Below the pieces are notes generated by a model. That model saw only the letters and a list, made by a program, of their open reading frames with translations. It was not told where the DNA came from and ran no database searches. This document shows positions 8,113-17,064 of a DNA stretch of 64,000 bases, in pieces (the stretch's first letter is position 1; each line of letters opens with the position of its first letter). A program made the position numbers and the translations under genes. This stretch comes from Bradyrhizobium liaoningense (GTDB lineage Bacteria; Pseudomonadota; Alphaproteobacteria; Rhizobiales; Xanthobacteraceae). The stretch spans positions 186,001-250,000 of the forward strand of contig NZ_JAFCJS010000004.1 of assembly GCF_018130825.1 (NCBI RefSeq), read 5' to 3'.

Positions 8113-8718
8113 TTATTCCTTGCCGTTCTCGTCCTTGGTCAAAAATCCCTTCGCCTGCATGGCAAGATGCACCCTGTTGGCAAAGGTCGCGTCCGTGCCC
8201 TTGGCGATCAGCGCGGCATGCTCGGCGACCGCGTCGCAGAGCGTCGCCACCCATTCGTTGTCGGCCTTGGCGAAGTCCGACAGCACGTGGCCGTGCACCA
8301 TTTCCTTGACGCCGGGATGACCGATGCCGAGCCGCACCCGGCGATAGTCGTTGCCGATATGCGCCGAGATCGAACGCAGGCCGTTATGGCCGGCGATGCC
8401 GCCGCCGATCTTCACCCGTACCTTGCCCGGCGGCAGTTCGAGCTCGTCGTGAAACACGGTGACGTCGCCCGGCGCGATCTTGAAGAAGCCTGCCGCCTCC
8501 TGCACCGAGCGACCGGAGTCGTTCATGTAGGTCGTGGGCTTGAGCAGGATCACGCGTTCAGTGCCCAGCGAGCCCTCAGAGGTCTCGCCCTGAAAGCGAC
8601 GGCGCCACGGCGAGAAGCTGTGACGCCGCGCGATTTCGTCGACGGCCATGAAGCCGATATTGTGCCGGTTACGTGCGTATTTCGCGCCGGGATTGCCGAG
8701 CCCAACAAAGAGTCGCAT
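8113..8718 (-). CDS. pth: Peptidyl-tRNA hydrolase
   Basis: Pth releases peptides from prematurely dissociated peptidyl-tRNA. The N-terminus [20 protein letters not shown] contains Asn9 and catalytic His19. [10 protein letters not shown] supplies Asp91 and the GHNGLRS segment supplies Asn112, so the active site is complete. The length of 201 aa is normal. It lies between rplY (upstream) and ychF (downstream) on the same strand, an arrangement typical of translation-related clusters. Confidence 0.96.
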   Translation of the reverse strand: MRLFVGLGNPGAKYARNRHNIGFMAVDEIARRHSFSPWRRRFQGETSEGSLGTERVILLKPTTYMNDSGRSVQEAAGFFKIAPGDVTVFHDELELPPGKVRVKIGGGIAGHNGLRSISAHIGNDYRRVRLGIGHPGVKEMVHGHVLSDFAKADNEWVATLCDAVAEHAALIAKGTDATFANRVHLAMQAKGFLTKDENGKE

Positions 8719-8776
8719 GACGCGGCGCGCCCCTCGCTCGGCGCGCGGCTAGGGACCGCGCGCCAGCTTTGAGAGA

Positions 8777-9499
8777 TTACTTCTTCTTGTCGCCGCCGGC
8801 GGGAGCCTTGGCAGCCGCCGCCGGAGCAGCAGCACCCGCAGCCGGAGCAGCGGCAGCCGGAGCAGCAGCACCCGCGGCCGGAGCCGCACCACCAGCAGCA
8901 GCTGCAGCCGCAGCCTTCTGCTCTTCGGCGTAGCCGGACGGCGGCACGATGGTGACGAGGGTCGCGTCCTCGCGGGTCAGCGCCTTCACGCCGGCCGGCA
9001 GCTTGACGTCCGACAGATGCAGCGAGTGACCGATTTCCAGCGAGCCGACGTCGGCCTCGATGTACTGCGGGATGCTCTCGACGCCGCATTCGAGCTCGAT
9101 GGCGTGGGCGACGATGTTGACGGTGCCGCCGCGCTTCACGCCCGGGGAGCCTTCCGCCTTCACGACGTGCAGGGGAACGCTGATGCGGATGGTGGCGCCT
9201 TCGCCGAGCCGCATGAAGTCGACATGGATCGGGAAGTCCTTGACCGGATCGAGGTGGTAGTCGCGCGGAATCACGCGGTGCTTCTTGCCCTCGAGATCGA
9301 TGTCGACCAGCGTGGTCAGGAACCGGCCGGCGAGGATACGCTGGCGCAGTTCACGATCTTCGATCGAGATCGTGACGGGGGGCTGGTTGTTGCCATAGAT
9401 CACTCCGGGCACTCTCCCGGCGCGACGCTCAGCCCGGGCGGCCCCCTTGCCGCTCTTCGGACGTGCGGTCGCCTTCAATTCCTTGACGGTCGTCGCCAT
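8777..9499 (-). CDS. rplY: 50S ribosomal protein L25 / stress protein Ctc
   Basis: L25 binds 5S rRNA. This is the long Ctc form (240 aa): the N-terminal L25 domain (AERRAGRVPGVIYG, then RDYHLDPVKDFPIHVDF) is followed by a C-terminal TL5-type beta domain with GVKRGGTVN. It ends in a low-complexity Ala/Pro tail (about residues 185-240). The start MATTVKELKA was chosen because it opens the conserved domain. It heads the rplY-pth-ychF block, a likely operon. Confidence 0.95.
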   Translation of the reverse strand: MATTVKELKATARPKSGKGAARAERRAGRVPGVIYGNNQPPVTISIEDRELRQRILAGRFLTTLVDIDLEGKKHRVIPRDYHLDPVKDFPIHVDFMRLGEGATIRISVPLHVVKAEGSPGVKRGGTVNIVAHAIELECGVESIPQYIEADVGSLEIGHSLHLSDVKLPAGVKALTREDATLVTIVPPSGYAEEQKAAAAAAAGGAAPAAGAAAPAAAAPAAGAAAPAAAAKAPAGGDKKK

Positions 9500-9657
9500 G
9501 TCGTTAAGTCCTTGTTTTTGCAAAAGTTAATGGGCCGCAGCGCGGCCCATGGCATAGTCCGCAGCAAGCCTCCAGGGGTGCGGGGGCCACGAACTGGCGG
9601 GCTTTTACCCGGAAGATGCGGAAATGACAAGGAGAATGGGCGGTTGCCCCGGGTTCC

Positions 9658-9811
9658 TACCCTCCCCTGGAGGGGGAGGGTCGATGCGCATGCAGCGAAG
9701 CGGAATGCGCAGCGGGGTGGGGTGACAGTCTCTCCAATGAGGCGGTGCCCGAGTGGAGAGATCACCCCACCCCGGCGCTACGCGCCGACCCTCCCCCTCC
9801 AGGGGAGGGTA
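9658..9811. repeat. CCCTCCCCTGGAGGGGG inverted repeat, copy 1
   Basis: The two ends are self-complementary hairpins (CCCTCCCCTGGAGGGGGAGGG and its counterpart). The inner arms carry GGGGTGGGGTGA / TCACCCCACCCC. A second copy is at 30763. The whole element can fold into one long stem. Confidence 0.8.
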
Positions 9812-9828
9812 AGAGCCGTTCGGCCGTC

Positions 9829-10080
9829 CTATGCCCCCAGCTTGGCCTCCAGCGCCGCAATGCGCGCCTTCAGGGCCTCGTTCTCCTCGCGGGCGAGGCG
9901 CGCCATGTCCTTGACCGCCTCGAACTCCTCGCGCTTGACGAGGTCCATGTCGCGCAGGAATTTTTCGGCTTGGGTGCGCATCACCGTGTCGAACTCGCGC
10001 TTGACGCCCTGGGCCGCACCGGCCGCGTCGTTCATCAGGCGGCCGATCTCGTCGAAAAACCGGTTGCTGGTCTGGGTCAT
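9829..10080 (-). CDS. ubiK: UbiK-type accessory factor (BMFP domain)
   Basis: A 83-residue protein with the BMFP/YqiC layout: an N-terminal amphipathic helix (FFDEIGRLMNDAAGAAQG) and a C-terminal coiled coil (EENEALKARIAALEAKL). In enterobacteria UbiK assists aerobic ubiquinone biosynthesis and interacts with lipids. Whether that holds here is inferred from family membership. It is divergent from the dienelactone-hydrolase-like gene, with a 168-bp shared upstream region. Confidence 0.85.
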   Translation of the reverse strand: MTQTSNRFFDEIGRLMNDAAGAAQGVKREFDTVMRTQAEKFLRDMDLVKREEFEAVKDMARLAREENEALKARIAALEAKLGA

Positions 10081-10248
10081 GTCGGTCTCCTGGCGGCCTT
10101 GCGATAAACTTTGCGCGAACACTCGAAAAGACAATGGCAATCCGATTGGGCCGGTTCAAGAGCGAAGCGGCGGTATCCTTGTCATGCCCCGGTTTCCTTG
10201 CAATCGTATTCAACGTCCCGGCATAAGAAGAATCAGAAGGCGCACGAG

Positions 10249-10992
10249 ATGATCGACCAGCAGATCGCGATCCCCACCAAGGACGGCCACACCGCAACCT
10301 TCATCACCCATCCCGAACGCGGCGGACCGTTCCCGGTCATCCTGTTCTACATGGATGCGCCGGCGATCCGCGAAGAGCTGCGCGACATGGCGCGCCGGCT
10401 CGCGACATCGGGCTATTACGTGATGCTGCCGAACCTCTATTACCGCTCCGGCGTGATGGAGCTCGGCGCGTTGCCGGCCGACCCGAACGCGCCCGAGCGC
10501 AAGCGCATGTTCGCACTGATGGGCTCGCTTACCATTCCCATGATCATGGACGACACCCGCGCCCTGCTCACCTATGCCGAGGGCCAGGCGGCCGCGAACA
10601 CCAAAATCGTCGGCGCAGTCGGCTATTGCATGAGCGGCCGCTACGCCATCAACGCCGCCACGCACTTCCCCGACCGCGTCAAGGCCGCGGCCTCGGTCTA
10701 CGGCACGCAGCTCGCGACCGACCAGGAGGACAGCCCGCATCTCGCCGCCGGCAAGACCAGGGCCGAGCTCTATTTCGCCTGCGCCGAGACCGACATCTAC
10801 GCGCCCACGGAGATCATCGAAAAGGTCAAGCAGGGCATGAGCGCGGCCAAGAACGGCGCCAAGGCCGAGGTCGAGATCTATCCCGGAACGCATCACGGTT
10901 TTGCCTTTCCCAAGCGTCCGGTCTACGACCGCGACGCCGCCGAGCGGCACTGGGAGCGGCTGCTGGCGCTCTATCGCCGCAATCTCGTCTAG
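10249..10992 (+). CDS. Dienelactone hydrolase family protein
   Basis: An alpha/beta-hydrolase of 247 aa. The nucleophile elbow GYCMSG gives Cys127, with Asp182 (AETDIYAP) and a histidine in GTHHGFAF (about residue 215-216) completing the Cys-Asp-His triad of dienelactone hydrolases. Classical members open dienelactones in chlorocatechol breakdown, but no chlorocatechol genes are nearby, so the substrate is open. It is followed 14 bp later by lgt. Confidence 0.88.
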   Translation: MIDQQIAIPTKDGHTATFITHPERGGPFPVILFYMDAPAIREELRDMARRLATSGYYVMLPNLYYRSGVMELGALPADPNAPERKRMFALMGSLTIPMIMDDTRALLTYAEGQAAANTKIVGAVGYCMSGRYAINAATHFPDRVKAAASVYGTQLATDQEDSPHLAAGKTRAELYFACAETDIYAPTEIIEKVKQGMSAAKNGAKAEVEIYPGTHHGFAFPKRPVYDRDAAERHWERLLALYRRNLV

Positions 10993-11006
10993 ACATAGAA
11001 GGCGTG

Positions 11007-11849
11007 ATGCCCTTTCTGCTCATCGACTTTCCCTCATTCAGCCCAATCGCGCTCCAGATCGGGCCGTTTGCGATCCGCTGGTATGCGCTCGGTTATATCT
11101 GCGGGATCACGTTCGGCTGGCTCTATGCCCGCGCGCTGATCAAGAACGACAGGCTGTGGGCCGGCTCATCGCCGATCAGCCTGGTGCAGATCGACGATTT
11201 CATCTTGTGGGTGACGCTCGGCATCATCGTCGGTGGCCGCACCGGTTACGTCCTGTTCTACAATCTGCCCTTCTTCATCGAGCACCCGGCCGCCATCTTC
11301 AGATTGTGGGAAGGCGGCATGTCCTTCCATGGCGGCTTCCTCGGTTGCGTCGTCGCGGTGATGTGGTTCGCCCGCAAGAACCGCATCTCGATCCTGTCGC
11401 TCGGCGACATCACCTGCGGCGTTGCGCCGATCGGCATCTTCCTGGTGCGGTTGACCAACTTCATCAACGGCGAATTGTGGGGCCGCGCTGCCGACCCAAG
11501 CCTGCCCTGGGCCATGATCTTTCCGACCGGCGGTGACGTGCCGCGCCATCCGAGCCAGCTCTATGAAGCGGGCATGGAGGGGCTGCTGCTGTTCATCGTG
11601 CTCGCCGTGATGATCCGCCGCGGCGCCTTGAAGCGGCCGGGGCTCATCCTCGGCAGCTTCATCCTGATCTACGGCCTGGCCCGGATCGTCGGCGAGCATT
11701 TCCGCGAACCGGACGTCCAGCTCGGTTACCTCTGGGGTGGATTAACCATGGGCATGCTGTTGTCGATCCCGATGCTTATTGTCGGCGGCATACTTATTGT
11801 ATTGGCAGTCAGGCGCGGTGCGCCGAAGCCGATCGAGGCCGTTCGTTAA
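11007..11849 (+). CDS. lgt: Prolipoprotein diacylglyceryl transferase
   Basis: Lgt transfers diacylglycerol from phosphatidylglycerol to the lipobox cysteine of prolipoproteins in the inner membrane. This 280-aa protein has multiple hydrophobic helices, the conserved [12 protein letters not shown] segment, the [13 protein letters not shown] signature with the essential Arg/Asn/Gly, and RHPSQLYEA. An in-frame GTG lies directly before the ATG. lspA, the next enzyme of the pathway, lies at 56278 and a likely substrate lipoprotein at 13867. Confidence 0.96.
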   Translation: MPFLLIDFPSFSPIALQIGPFAIRWYALGYICGITFGWLYARALIKNDRLWAGSSPISLVQIDDFILWVTLGIIVGGRTGYVLFYNLPFFIEHPAAIFRLWEGGMSFHGGFLGCVVAVMWFARKNRISILSLGDITCGVAPIGIFLVRLTNFINGELWGRAADPSLPWAMIFPTGGDVPRHPSQLYEAGMEGLLLFIVLAVMIRRGALKRPGLILGSFILIYGLARIVGEHFREPDVQLGYLWGGLTMGMLLSIPMLIVGGILIVLAVRRGAPKPIEAVR

Positions 11850-11870
11850 TTCATTTCGAGAAAGTACGCC

Positions 11871-12986
11871 GTGACCGACCAGCCGCTACTCAACGAGATC
11901 AAGGCGCTGATCAAATCCTCAGGCCCCATGCCGGTCTGGCGGTACATGGAACTGTGCCTGATGCATCCGCGCTATGGCTATTACGTCTCGCGCGATCCTT
12001 TGGGACGTGAGGGCGACTTCACCACCGCGCCCGAGGTCAGCCAGATGTTCGGCGAGCTCCTGGGCCTGTGGACCGCCTCGGTATGGAAGCAGATGGGCTC
12101 GCCGCAATTTTTGCGGCTGATCGAGCTCGGCCCTGGCCGCGGCACCATGATGGCGGATGCGCTGCGCGCGCTCCGCGTGCTGCCTCCGCTGTATCAGGCG
12201 CTCCACATCCACATGGTCGAGGTCAATCCGGTCCTGCGCGAGCGGCAGAGTGCGACGCTGGCGGGCGTGCGCAACATCGCCTGGCACGACAGCATCGACG
12301 ACGTGCCGGAAGGACCGAGCGTCATCCTCGCCAACGAATATTTCGACGTGCTGCCGATCCACCAGATGGTGAAGGGCGAGCACGGCTGGCACGAGCGCGT
12401 GATCGAGATCGACCCCAACGGCAAGCTGCAGTTCGGCGCGGCGTCCGAGCCGACGCCGCGCTTCGACGTGCTGCTGCCGTCCTTGGTGCGCGCAGCCCCC
12501 GTCGGCGCCGTGTTCGAATGGCGGCCGGACGGCGAGATCATGAAGCTCGCCACCCGCGTGCGCGACCAGGACGGCGCGGCCCTGATCATCGATTACGGCC
12601 ATTTTCGCAGCGATGCCGGCGACACCTTCCAGGCCATCGCGCGCCACACCTTCACCGATCCCTTGAAGGCGCCGGGCCAGGCCGACGTTACCGCCCATGT
12701 CGACTTCCAGGCGCTGGCGCGGGCAGCGGAGGATGTCGGCGCCCGCGTGCACGGCCCGGTGACGCAAGGAGACTTCCTCAAGCGCGTCGGCATCGACACT
12801 CGGGCCGCCGCCCTGATGCAGAAGGCGACGCCGGAGGTCGCCACCGACATTTCGGTTGCGCTGAAGCGCCTGACCGACACGGGACGCAGCGGCATGGGCT
12901 CGATGTTCAAGGTGCTCGGCATCTCCGAGCCGCGGCTGACGGGCATTGCCGGCCTCAGCGATCTCGAACACGCCGGAGGACATTGA
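11871..12986 (+). CDS. SAM-dependent methyltransferase, MidA/NDUFAF7 type
   Basis: This protein of 371 aa belongs to the SAM-dependent MidA/NDUFAF7 family: an N-terminal extension with MPVWRYMELCLMHPRYGYY, a SAM-binding LIELGPGRGTMMAD motif (about residues 83-96), and the family marker ILANEYFDVLPIHQ. Mitochondrial NDUFAF7 dimethylates an arginine in a complex I subunit. A role in complex I maturation here is an inference. Translation probably begins at a GTG. Its stop overlaps the pgeF start by one base. Confidence 0.85.
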   Translation: MTDQPLLNEIKALIKSSGPMPVWRYMELCLMHPRYGYYVSRDPLGREGDFTTAPEVSQMFGELLGLWTASVWKQMGSPQFLRLIELGPGRGTMMADALRALRVLPPLYQALHIHMVEVNPVLRERQSATLAGVRNIAWHDSIDDVPEGPSVILANEYFDVLPIHQMVKGEHGWHERVIEIDPNGKLQFGAASEPTPRFDVLLPSLVRAAPVGAVFEWRPDGEIMKLATRVRDQDGAALIIDYGHFRSDAGDTFQAIARHTFTDPLKAPGQADVTAHVDFQALARAAEDVGARVHGPVTQGDFLKRVGIDTRAAALMQKATPEVATDISVALKRLTDTGRSGMGSMFKVLGISEPRLTGIAGLSDLEHAGGH

Positions 12987-13753
12987 TGACTCTCGCCTCG
13001 TCGCTGCTGTCGGCGGTTCCCGGCCTGCGCCATGCCTTCTTCACCCGCGAGGGCGGTGTCTCCGGCGGCATCTATGCCGCGCTGAACGGCGGGCTCGGTT
13101 CCAATGACGATCAGGCCCTCGTCGCGGAGAACCGCCGCCGCATGGCCGAGCATGTCGGTGTCGCGCCGGAACGTTTCATCAGCCTGCACCAGATCCATTC
13201 GCCCGACGTGCTCATCGCCGAAATGCCGTGGCCGAGCGGTCCGCGGCCGAAGGGCGACGCGCTGGTGACGAAGACGCCCGGCATCGCGCTCGGCGTCTCC
13301 ACCGCCGATTGCGGGCCGGTGCTGTTCGTCGATCCCAACGCGCGCGTGATCGGCGGTGCGCATGCCGGCTGGAAGGGCGCGCTCACGGGCGTGCTGGAGT
13401 CCACGATCTCCGCGATGGAGAAGCTCGGCGCCACGCGCGGCGGCATCATCGCCGCGATCGGCCCGTTGATCCGACAGGAGAGCTACGAGGTCGGCAACGA
13501 GTTCGTCGCGCGCTTCATCGAGGCGGACGCGGACAACGCGGTGTTCTTCATTCCCTCGGTGCGCGAGGGCCACGCGATGTTCGACCTCGCCGGCTTCATT
13601 CGCAAGCGGCTAGAGGCGGCCGGCATCCTGATGATCGACGACCTCGGTCTGGACACCTACGCCGACGAGCGCTTCTTCAGCTACCGCCGCTCGGTGCATC
13701 GCAAGGAGCCGGATTACGGCCGGCACGTTCACGCGATCGCGCTTGAAGCGTGA
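12986..13753 (+). CDS. pgeF: Purine nucleoside phosphorylase/laccase-domain protein
   Basis: PgeF/YfiH/LACC1 proteins act on purine nucleosides and, in E. coli, correct a peptidoglycan precursor error. The zinc/copper-binding residues typical of the family are visible in LHQIHSPDV, STADCGPVLF and GGAHAGWKGA. The length (255 aa) is normal. The ATG overlaps the stop codon of the MidA-like gene, so both are in one transcript with lgt. A small inverted repeat follows the stop. Confidence 0.92.
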   Translation: MTLASSLLSAVPGLRHAFFTREGGVSGGIYAALNGGLGSNDDQALVAENRRRMAEHVGVAPERFISLHQIHSPDVLIAEMPWPSGPRPKGDALVTKTPGIALGVSTADCGPVLFVDPNARVIGGAHAGWKGALTGVLESTISAMEKLGATRGGIIAAIGPLIRQESYEVGNEFVARFIEADADNAVFFIPSVREGHAMFDLAGFIRKRLEAAGILMIDDLGLDTYADERFFSYRRSVHRKEPDYGRHVHAIALEA

Positions 13754-13769
13754 ACACAAGAGCAACCTC

Positions 13770-13804
13770 GTGTCATTCCGGGGCGTACCCCGGACCGGAT
13801 GACA
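13770..13804. repeat. Short GTCATTCCGG inverted repeat
   Basis: Arms GTCATTCCGG and CCGGATGAC with an inner GGGG/CCCC pair, in the gap after pgeF. It is a minimal form of the longer elements at 30029 and 37423, and could terminate the lgt-pgeF transcript. Confidence 0.55.
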
Positions 13805-13866
13805 GTGGTCTGTATCGCCTCCGCCCTAGACGTTAATGCGTTTTAACGATATCGCTGCCCTCCATA

Positions 13867-14478
13867 ATGAGGGACGCGTCGTTCATCTTGGGCCGTGCGG
13901 GTTCGCGCGTGCTGGCGGTCATGCTGCTGGCAGCGGCGGCCGCGCTTGGCGGCTGCGCCGGCGGCGGCAACGCCGCCAACTCCTATGCGATGGCACCGAG
14001 CACCGGCTCGGGAGCGACGGTCGCGTTCGAATCCATCGATGGCCCCCCGCCGCAGGTGTTCGACCGCATGGTCGGCGTGCTCGACAGCGAATCCAAGCTG
14101 CGCAGCCTGTCCGTGGTCTCCCGCGAGGGAACGGCTGCCTACCGCGTGCGCAGCTACCTCTCCGCCCAGGTGGTGCGCGGCAAGACCGTGATCGCCTGGG
14201 TCTGGGACGTCTACGACGCCAACCAGCAGCGGGCGCTGCGTCTCTCCGGCGAGGAACCGACCTCCGCCAAGGGCGGCCGCGACGCTTGGGCCGCGGCCGA
14301 CGACCTCGTGCTGCGGAAGATCGCCCAGGCCGGATTCAGCGGACTTTCCAACATGATCAACGGAACGCCGGAGGCCCCGGGTGCGGCTCCCGGCCTGCGC
14401 GGACCGGCGGTGGCGAGCGCGATCAAGGAGGGCCCGGTGTCTGACCTGCCGGCCTCGGCGCTCGGCTATGCCGAGTGA
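13867..14478 (+). CDS. Predicted lipoprotein of unknown function
   Basis: The 203-aa protein has a lipoprotein signal peptide with lipobox LGGC, giving lipidated Cys30. The mature domain starts with a Gly/Ala/Asn linker and holds a compact alpha/beta region (about residues 50-165) with the sequence VRSYLSAQVVRGKTVIAWVW. The C-terminal tail is Pro/Ala-rich. I do not recognise the family. It has its own short upstream region after pgeF and would be a client of Lgt and LspA encoded in this window. Confidence 0.8.
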   Translation: MRDASFILGRAGSRVLAVMLLAAAAALGGCAGGGNAANSYAMAPSTGSGATVAFESIDGPPPQVFDRMVGVLDSESKLRSLSVVSREGTAAYRVRSYLSAQVVRGKTVIAWVWDVYDANQQRALRLSGEEPTSAKGGRDAWAAADDLVLRKIAQAGFSGLSNMINGTPEAPGAAPGLRGPAVASAIKEGPVSDLPASALGYAE

Positions 14479-14674
14479 TAACCCCCGCTAAACCACGGGC
14501 CCAGTTTGCGGCCAAGCCGTTGGCCGGACTCAGGATTTCAAAGGGAAAACGTAGCATCCCGGGTTGCCATTGCGGCCCCCGGCCTGATATTTCCTCGCCC
14601 GTCGTAACCGTGCTTCCAGTGGGTATTTTCTGATGTTGAACGTCGTATCCAGCAAAGCGCGGGAGGAAGCGTCC

Positions 14675-15628
14675 ATGTCGGCCAAGAACGGCTCCATCAA
14701 GCTTGTCGCCGGCAACTCCAATCCGGCTCTCGCGCAGGCCATCGCGCAGGGCCTCAACATGCCGCTGACCAAGGCGGTGGTCCGGCGCTTCGCCGACATG
14801 GAAATCTTCGTCGAGGTCCAGGAGAACATCCGCGGCTCGGATGCCTTCATCATCCAGTCGACCTCGTTTCCGGCGAACGACAATCTGATGGAGCTGCTGA
14901 TCATCACCGACGCGCTGCGCCGCTCCTCGGCGCGCCGCATCACCGCAGTGATCCCCTATTTCGGCTATGCCAGGCAGGACCGCCGTTCCGGCTCGCGCAC
15001 GCCGATCTCGGCCAAGCTCGTCGCCAATCTGATCACCCATGCCGGCGTCGACCGCGTCATGACGCTCGACCTTCATGCCGGCCAGATCCAGGGCTTCTTC
15101 GATATCCCGACCGACAATCTGTTCGCCGCCCCCCTGATGGTGCGCGACATCCGCGAACGTTTCGACCTCGGCAAGGTGATGGTGGTATCGCCCGACGTCG
15201 GCGGCGTGGCCCGTGCCCGCGGCCTCGCCAAGCGCATCAACACCCCGCTCGCCATCGTCGACAAGCGCCGCGAGCGTCCGGGTGAATCCGAAGTCATGAA
15301 CGTGATCGGCGACGTCTCCGGCTACAGCTGTATCCTGGTCGACGACATCGTCGATTCCGGCGGCACGCTGGTGAATGCGGCCGACGCGCTGATCGCCAAG
15401 GGTGCCAAGGACGTCTACGCCTACATCACCCATGGCGTGCTCTCCGGCGGCGCGGCCGCCCGCATCGCGGGCTCCAGGCTGAAGGAGCTCGTGATCACCG
15501 ACTCGATCCTGCCGACCGAAGCGGTGACCAAGGCGCCGAACATCCGCACGCTGCCGATCGCCAGCCTGATCTCGGATGCGATCGCGCGCACCGCCGCAGA
15601 AGAGTCGGTGTCGAGCCTGTTCGACTAG
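14675..15628 (+). CDS. prs: Ribose-phosphate pyrophosphokinase
   Basis: PRPP synthetase makes PRPP from ribose 5-phosphate and ATP for nucleotides, His and Trp. The 317-aa protein has the flexible-loop region ([15 protein letters not shown]), the metal-binding [11 protein letters not shown] and the PRPP-binding loop [25 protein letters not shown] is preceded by GGAGGAAGC, so this ATG is preferred over one 14 codons upstream. Its 3' end abuts a dispersed repeat shared with coxG on the other strand. Confidence 0.96.
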   Translation: MSAKNGSIKLVAGNSNPALAQAIAQGLNMPLTKAVVRRFADMEIFVEVQENIRGSDAFIIQSTSFPANDNLMELLIITDALRRSSARRITAVIPYFGYARQDRRSGSRTPISAKLVANLITHAGVDRVMTLDLHAGQIQGFFDIPTDNLFAAPLMVRDIRERFDLGKVMVVSPDVGGVARARGLAKRINTPLAIVDKRRERPGESEVMNVIGDVSGYSCILVDDIVDSGGTLVNAADALIAKGAKDVYAYITHGVLSGGAAARIAGSRLKELVITDSILPTEAVTKAPNIRTLPIASLISDAIARTAAEESVSSLFD

Positions 15629-15652
15629 TTTTTTCCGGTTCCGGAAGGTCTC

Positions 15653-15745
15653 GTAGGGTGGGCAAAGGCGCGACGCGCCGTGCCCACCTTTTCTTTTTGC
15701 AATGAGGGTGGTGGGCACGCTTGCGCTTTGCCCACCCTACGGCAC
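15653..15745. repeat. GTAGGGTGGGC inverted repeat, copy 2
   Basis: Same family as 6896 and 27442, with edges GTAGGGTGGGCAAAGG and CTTTGCCCACCCTACGGCAC. It lies between the convergent prs and coxG genes. Its right edge (family consensus GGTGCCG) supplies the last base of the coxG stop codon on the minus strand. Confidence 0.8.
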
Positions 15746-16204
15746 CTAGCTCGCCTCTGCCTTCGCGCTCACCACTTCCGCAAACGACTTGAAGAACTCA
15801 CCCGCCAGCTTCGTCGCGGTCGAGTTGATCAGCCGGGCGCCGAGCTGGGCGAGCTTTCCACCGATCTGGGCGTCCACGCCATAGTGCAGCACCGTCACCT
15901 CGGCGCTCTCGGATTCCAGCCGCACCGCGGCGCCGCCCTTGGCGAAGCCGGCCACACCACCGGAGCCCTCGCCCGAGATGCGGTAGGAGTTCGGCGGATC
16001 GAGATCGGACAGCGTCACCTTGCCGCTGAACGTCGCCTTCACCGGGCCCACCTTGAAGATCACGGTCGCGGTCATCTCGTTCGGACCGGTCACCTCGAGC
16101 GACTGGCAGCCGGGGATGCACTGCTTCAGCACAGCGGGATCGTTCAGCGCTGCCCAGACCTGTTCGCGTGGAGCGGGGATGCGCTGGCTGTCGTTCATCT
16201 GCAT
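15746..16204 (-). CDS. coxG: CoxG, CO dehydrogenase accessory (SRPBCC fold)
   Basis: CoxG proteins have a START/SRPBCC lipid-binding fold. They tether CO dehydrogenase to the membrane and have been proposed to carry quinone to it. This 152-aa protein shows the family pattern: IPAPREQVWAALNDPAVLKQCIPGC, then MTATVIFKVGPVKATFSG, and a C-terminal helix LAGEFFKSFAEVV. It contains the soluble domain only; the C-terminal hydrophobic anchor described for Oligotropha-type CoxG is absent. It is the last gene of the cox cluster, 10 bp after coxF. Confidence 0.85.
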   Translation of the reverse strand: MQMNDSQRIPAPREQVWAALNDPAVLKQCIPGCQSLEVTGPNEMTATVIFKVGPVKATFSGKVTLSDLDPPNSYRISGEGSGGVAGFAKGGAAVRLESESAEVTVLHYGVDAQIGGKLAQLGARLINSTATKLAGEFFKSFAEVVSAKAEAS

Positions 16205-16214
16205 GACGGGTGTC

Positions 16215-17054
16215 TCACTCTTTGCTTGCTGACTGATCGGTGGTGCGCTGGCCGCGCCGTCGTTCCACGGTGATCTCGGCGAGGATCGACATCGCGATCT
16301 CCTCCGGCGTGATGGCGCCGAGGTCGAGACCGGCCGGCGCCTTGAAATCGTCGATCACGGCGCTGCTCGCCCCTTCCGCGATCAGCCTGGCGCGCAACGA
16401 GGCCATCTTGCGGCGACTGCCGACGAAGGCGTGATAACAGGCCTTGGTCGCGACTGCCGCGCGCAAGGCGGCTTCGTCGCCCTTGCCTTGCGTGGAGACC
16501 ACGACGAAGCGTTTGGCCTCGTTGAGCTCGCCCAGCTGGTAGCCATCGATCACCGCATCGGCATCCGGCTGCGCCGTGAGATCGGCGGAAGGTGCGGCGA
16601 GCGTGACATGATAGCCGAGCACGCGCGCTTGCGCGGCAAGCGACAGCGCCACCGGGCTCGCGCCGAGAATGACCAGCGAGGGATGCGGCAGCACCGGCTC
16701 GACGAAGATGTCCATCGTGCCCTTGCTCGGACACATGTTGCTGGCGAAGCGGATGCCGTCGCGGCTCTCGCCCGCGCTGACGCCGAGCTCGGCCAGCAGG
16801 TTCTCCGGCTGCACCGAGACCATGCGCGGCTCGCCGTCGGCGAGCGCCTCGCGCGCCGCCTTCAGCACCGCGCCCCTGGCGCAGCCGCCGCCGATCCAGC
16901 CCGCGACGATGGTGCCGTCGGCCGCGATGATCGCCTTGGCGCCTGCCTTCGCCGCGGTCACCGACACCGTCCGCACCACCGTCGCGAGCACGAAGGCGCG
17001 CTCGGCGGCCTTCATCTGCGCGACCAGATCCAGCACTTCGACATGAGTGGTCAT
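16215..17054 (-). CDS. coxF: CoxF, XdhC-like Mo-cofactor maturation factor
   Basis: XdhC-family proteins deliver sulfurated molybdenum cofactor to molybdenum hydroxylases. This one, 279 aa, has the N-terminal XdhC/CoxI domain with GWIGGGCARGAVLKA and a C-terminal Rossmann domain (LVILGASPVALSLAAQA, about residues 130-146) followed by AITPEEIAMSILAEITVERR. The length matches the CoxF of Oligotropha rather than the longer CoxI. It lies 10 bp after coxE, within the accessory block for Mo-Cu centre assembly. Confidence 0.88.
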   Translation of the reverse strand: MTTHVEVLDLVAQMKAAERAFVLATVVRTVSVTAAKAGAKAIIAADGTIVAGWIGGGCARGAVLKAAREALADGEPRMVSVQPENLLAELGVSAGESRDGIRFASNMCPSKGTMDIFVEPVLPHPSLVILGASPVALSLAAQARVLGYHVTLAAPSADLTAQPDADAVIDGYQLGELNEAKRFVVVSTQGKGDEAALRAAVATKACYHAFVGSRRKMASLRARLIAEGASSAVIDDFKAPAGLDLGAITPEEIAMSILAEITVERRRGQRTTDQSASKE

Positions 17055-17064
17055 CGGCGCCTCC

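Noticed and set aside
10626-11849. Frame linking the dienelactone hydrolase region with lgt as one fusion protein
   Set aside because: The upstream part is in a shadow frame with Arg-rich composition. The Lgt domain begins at its own ATG (11007).
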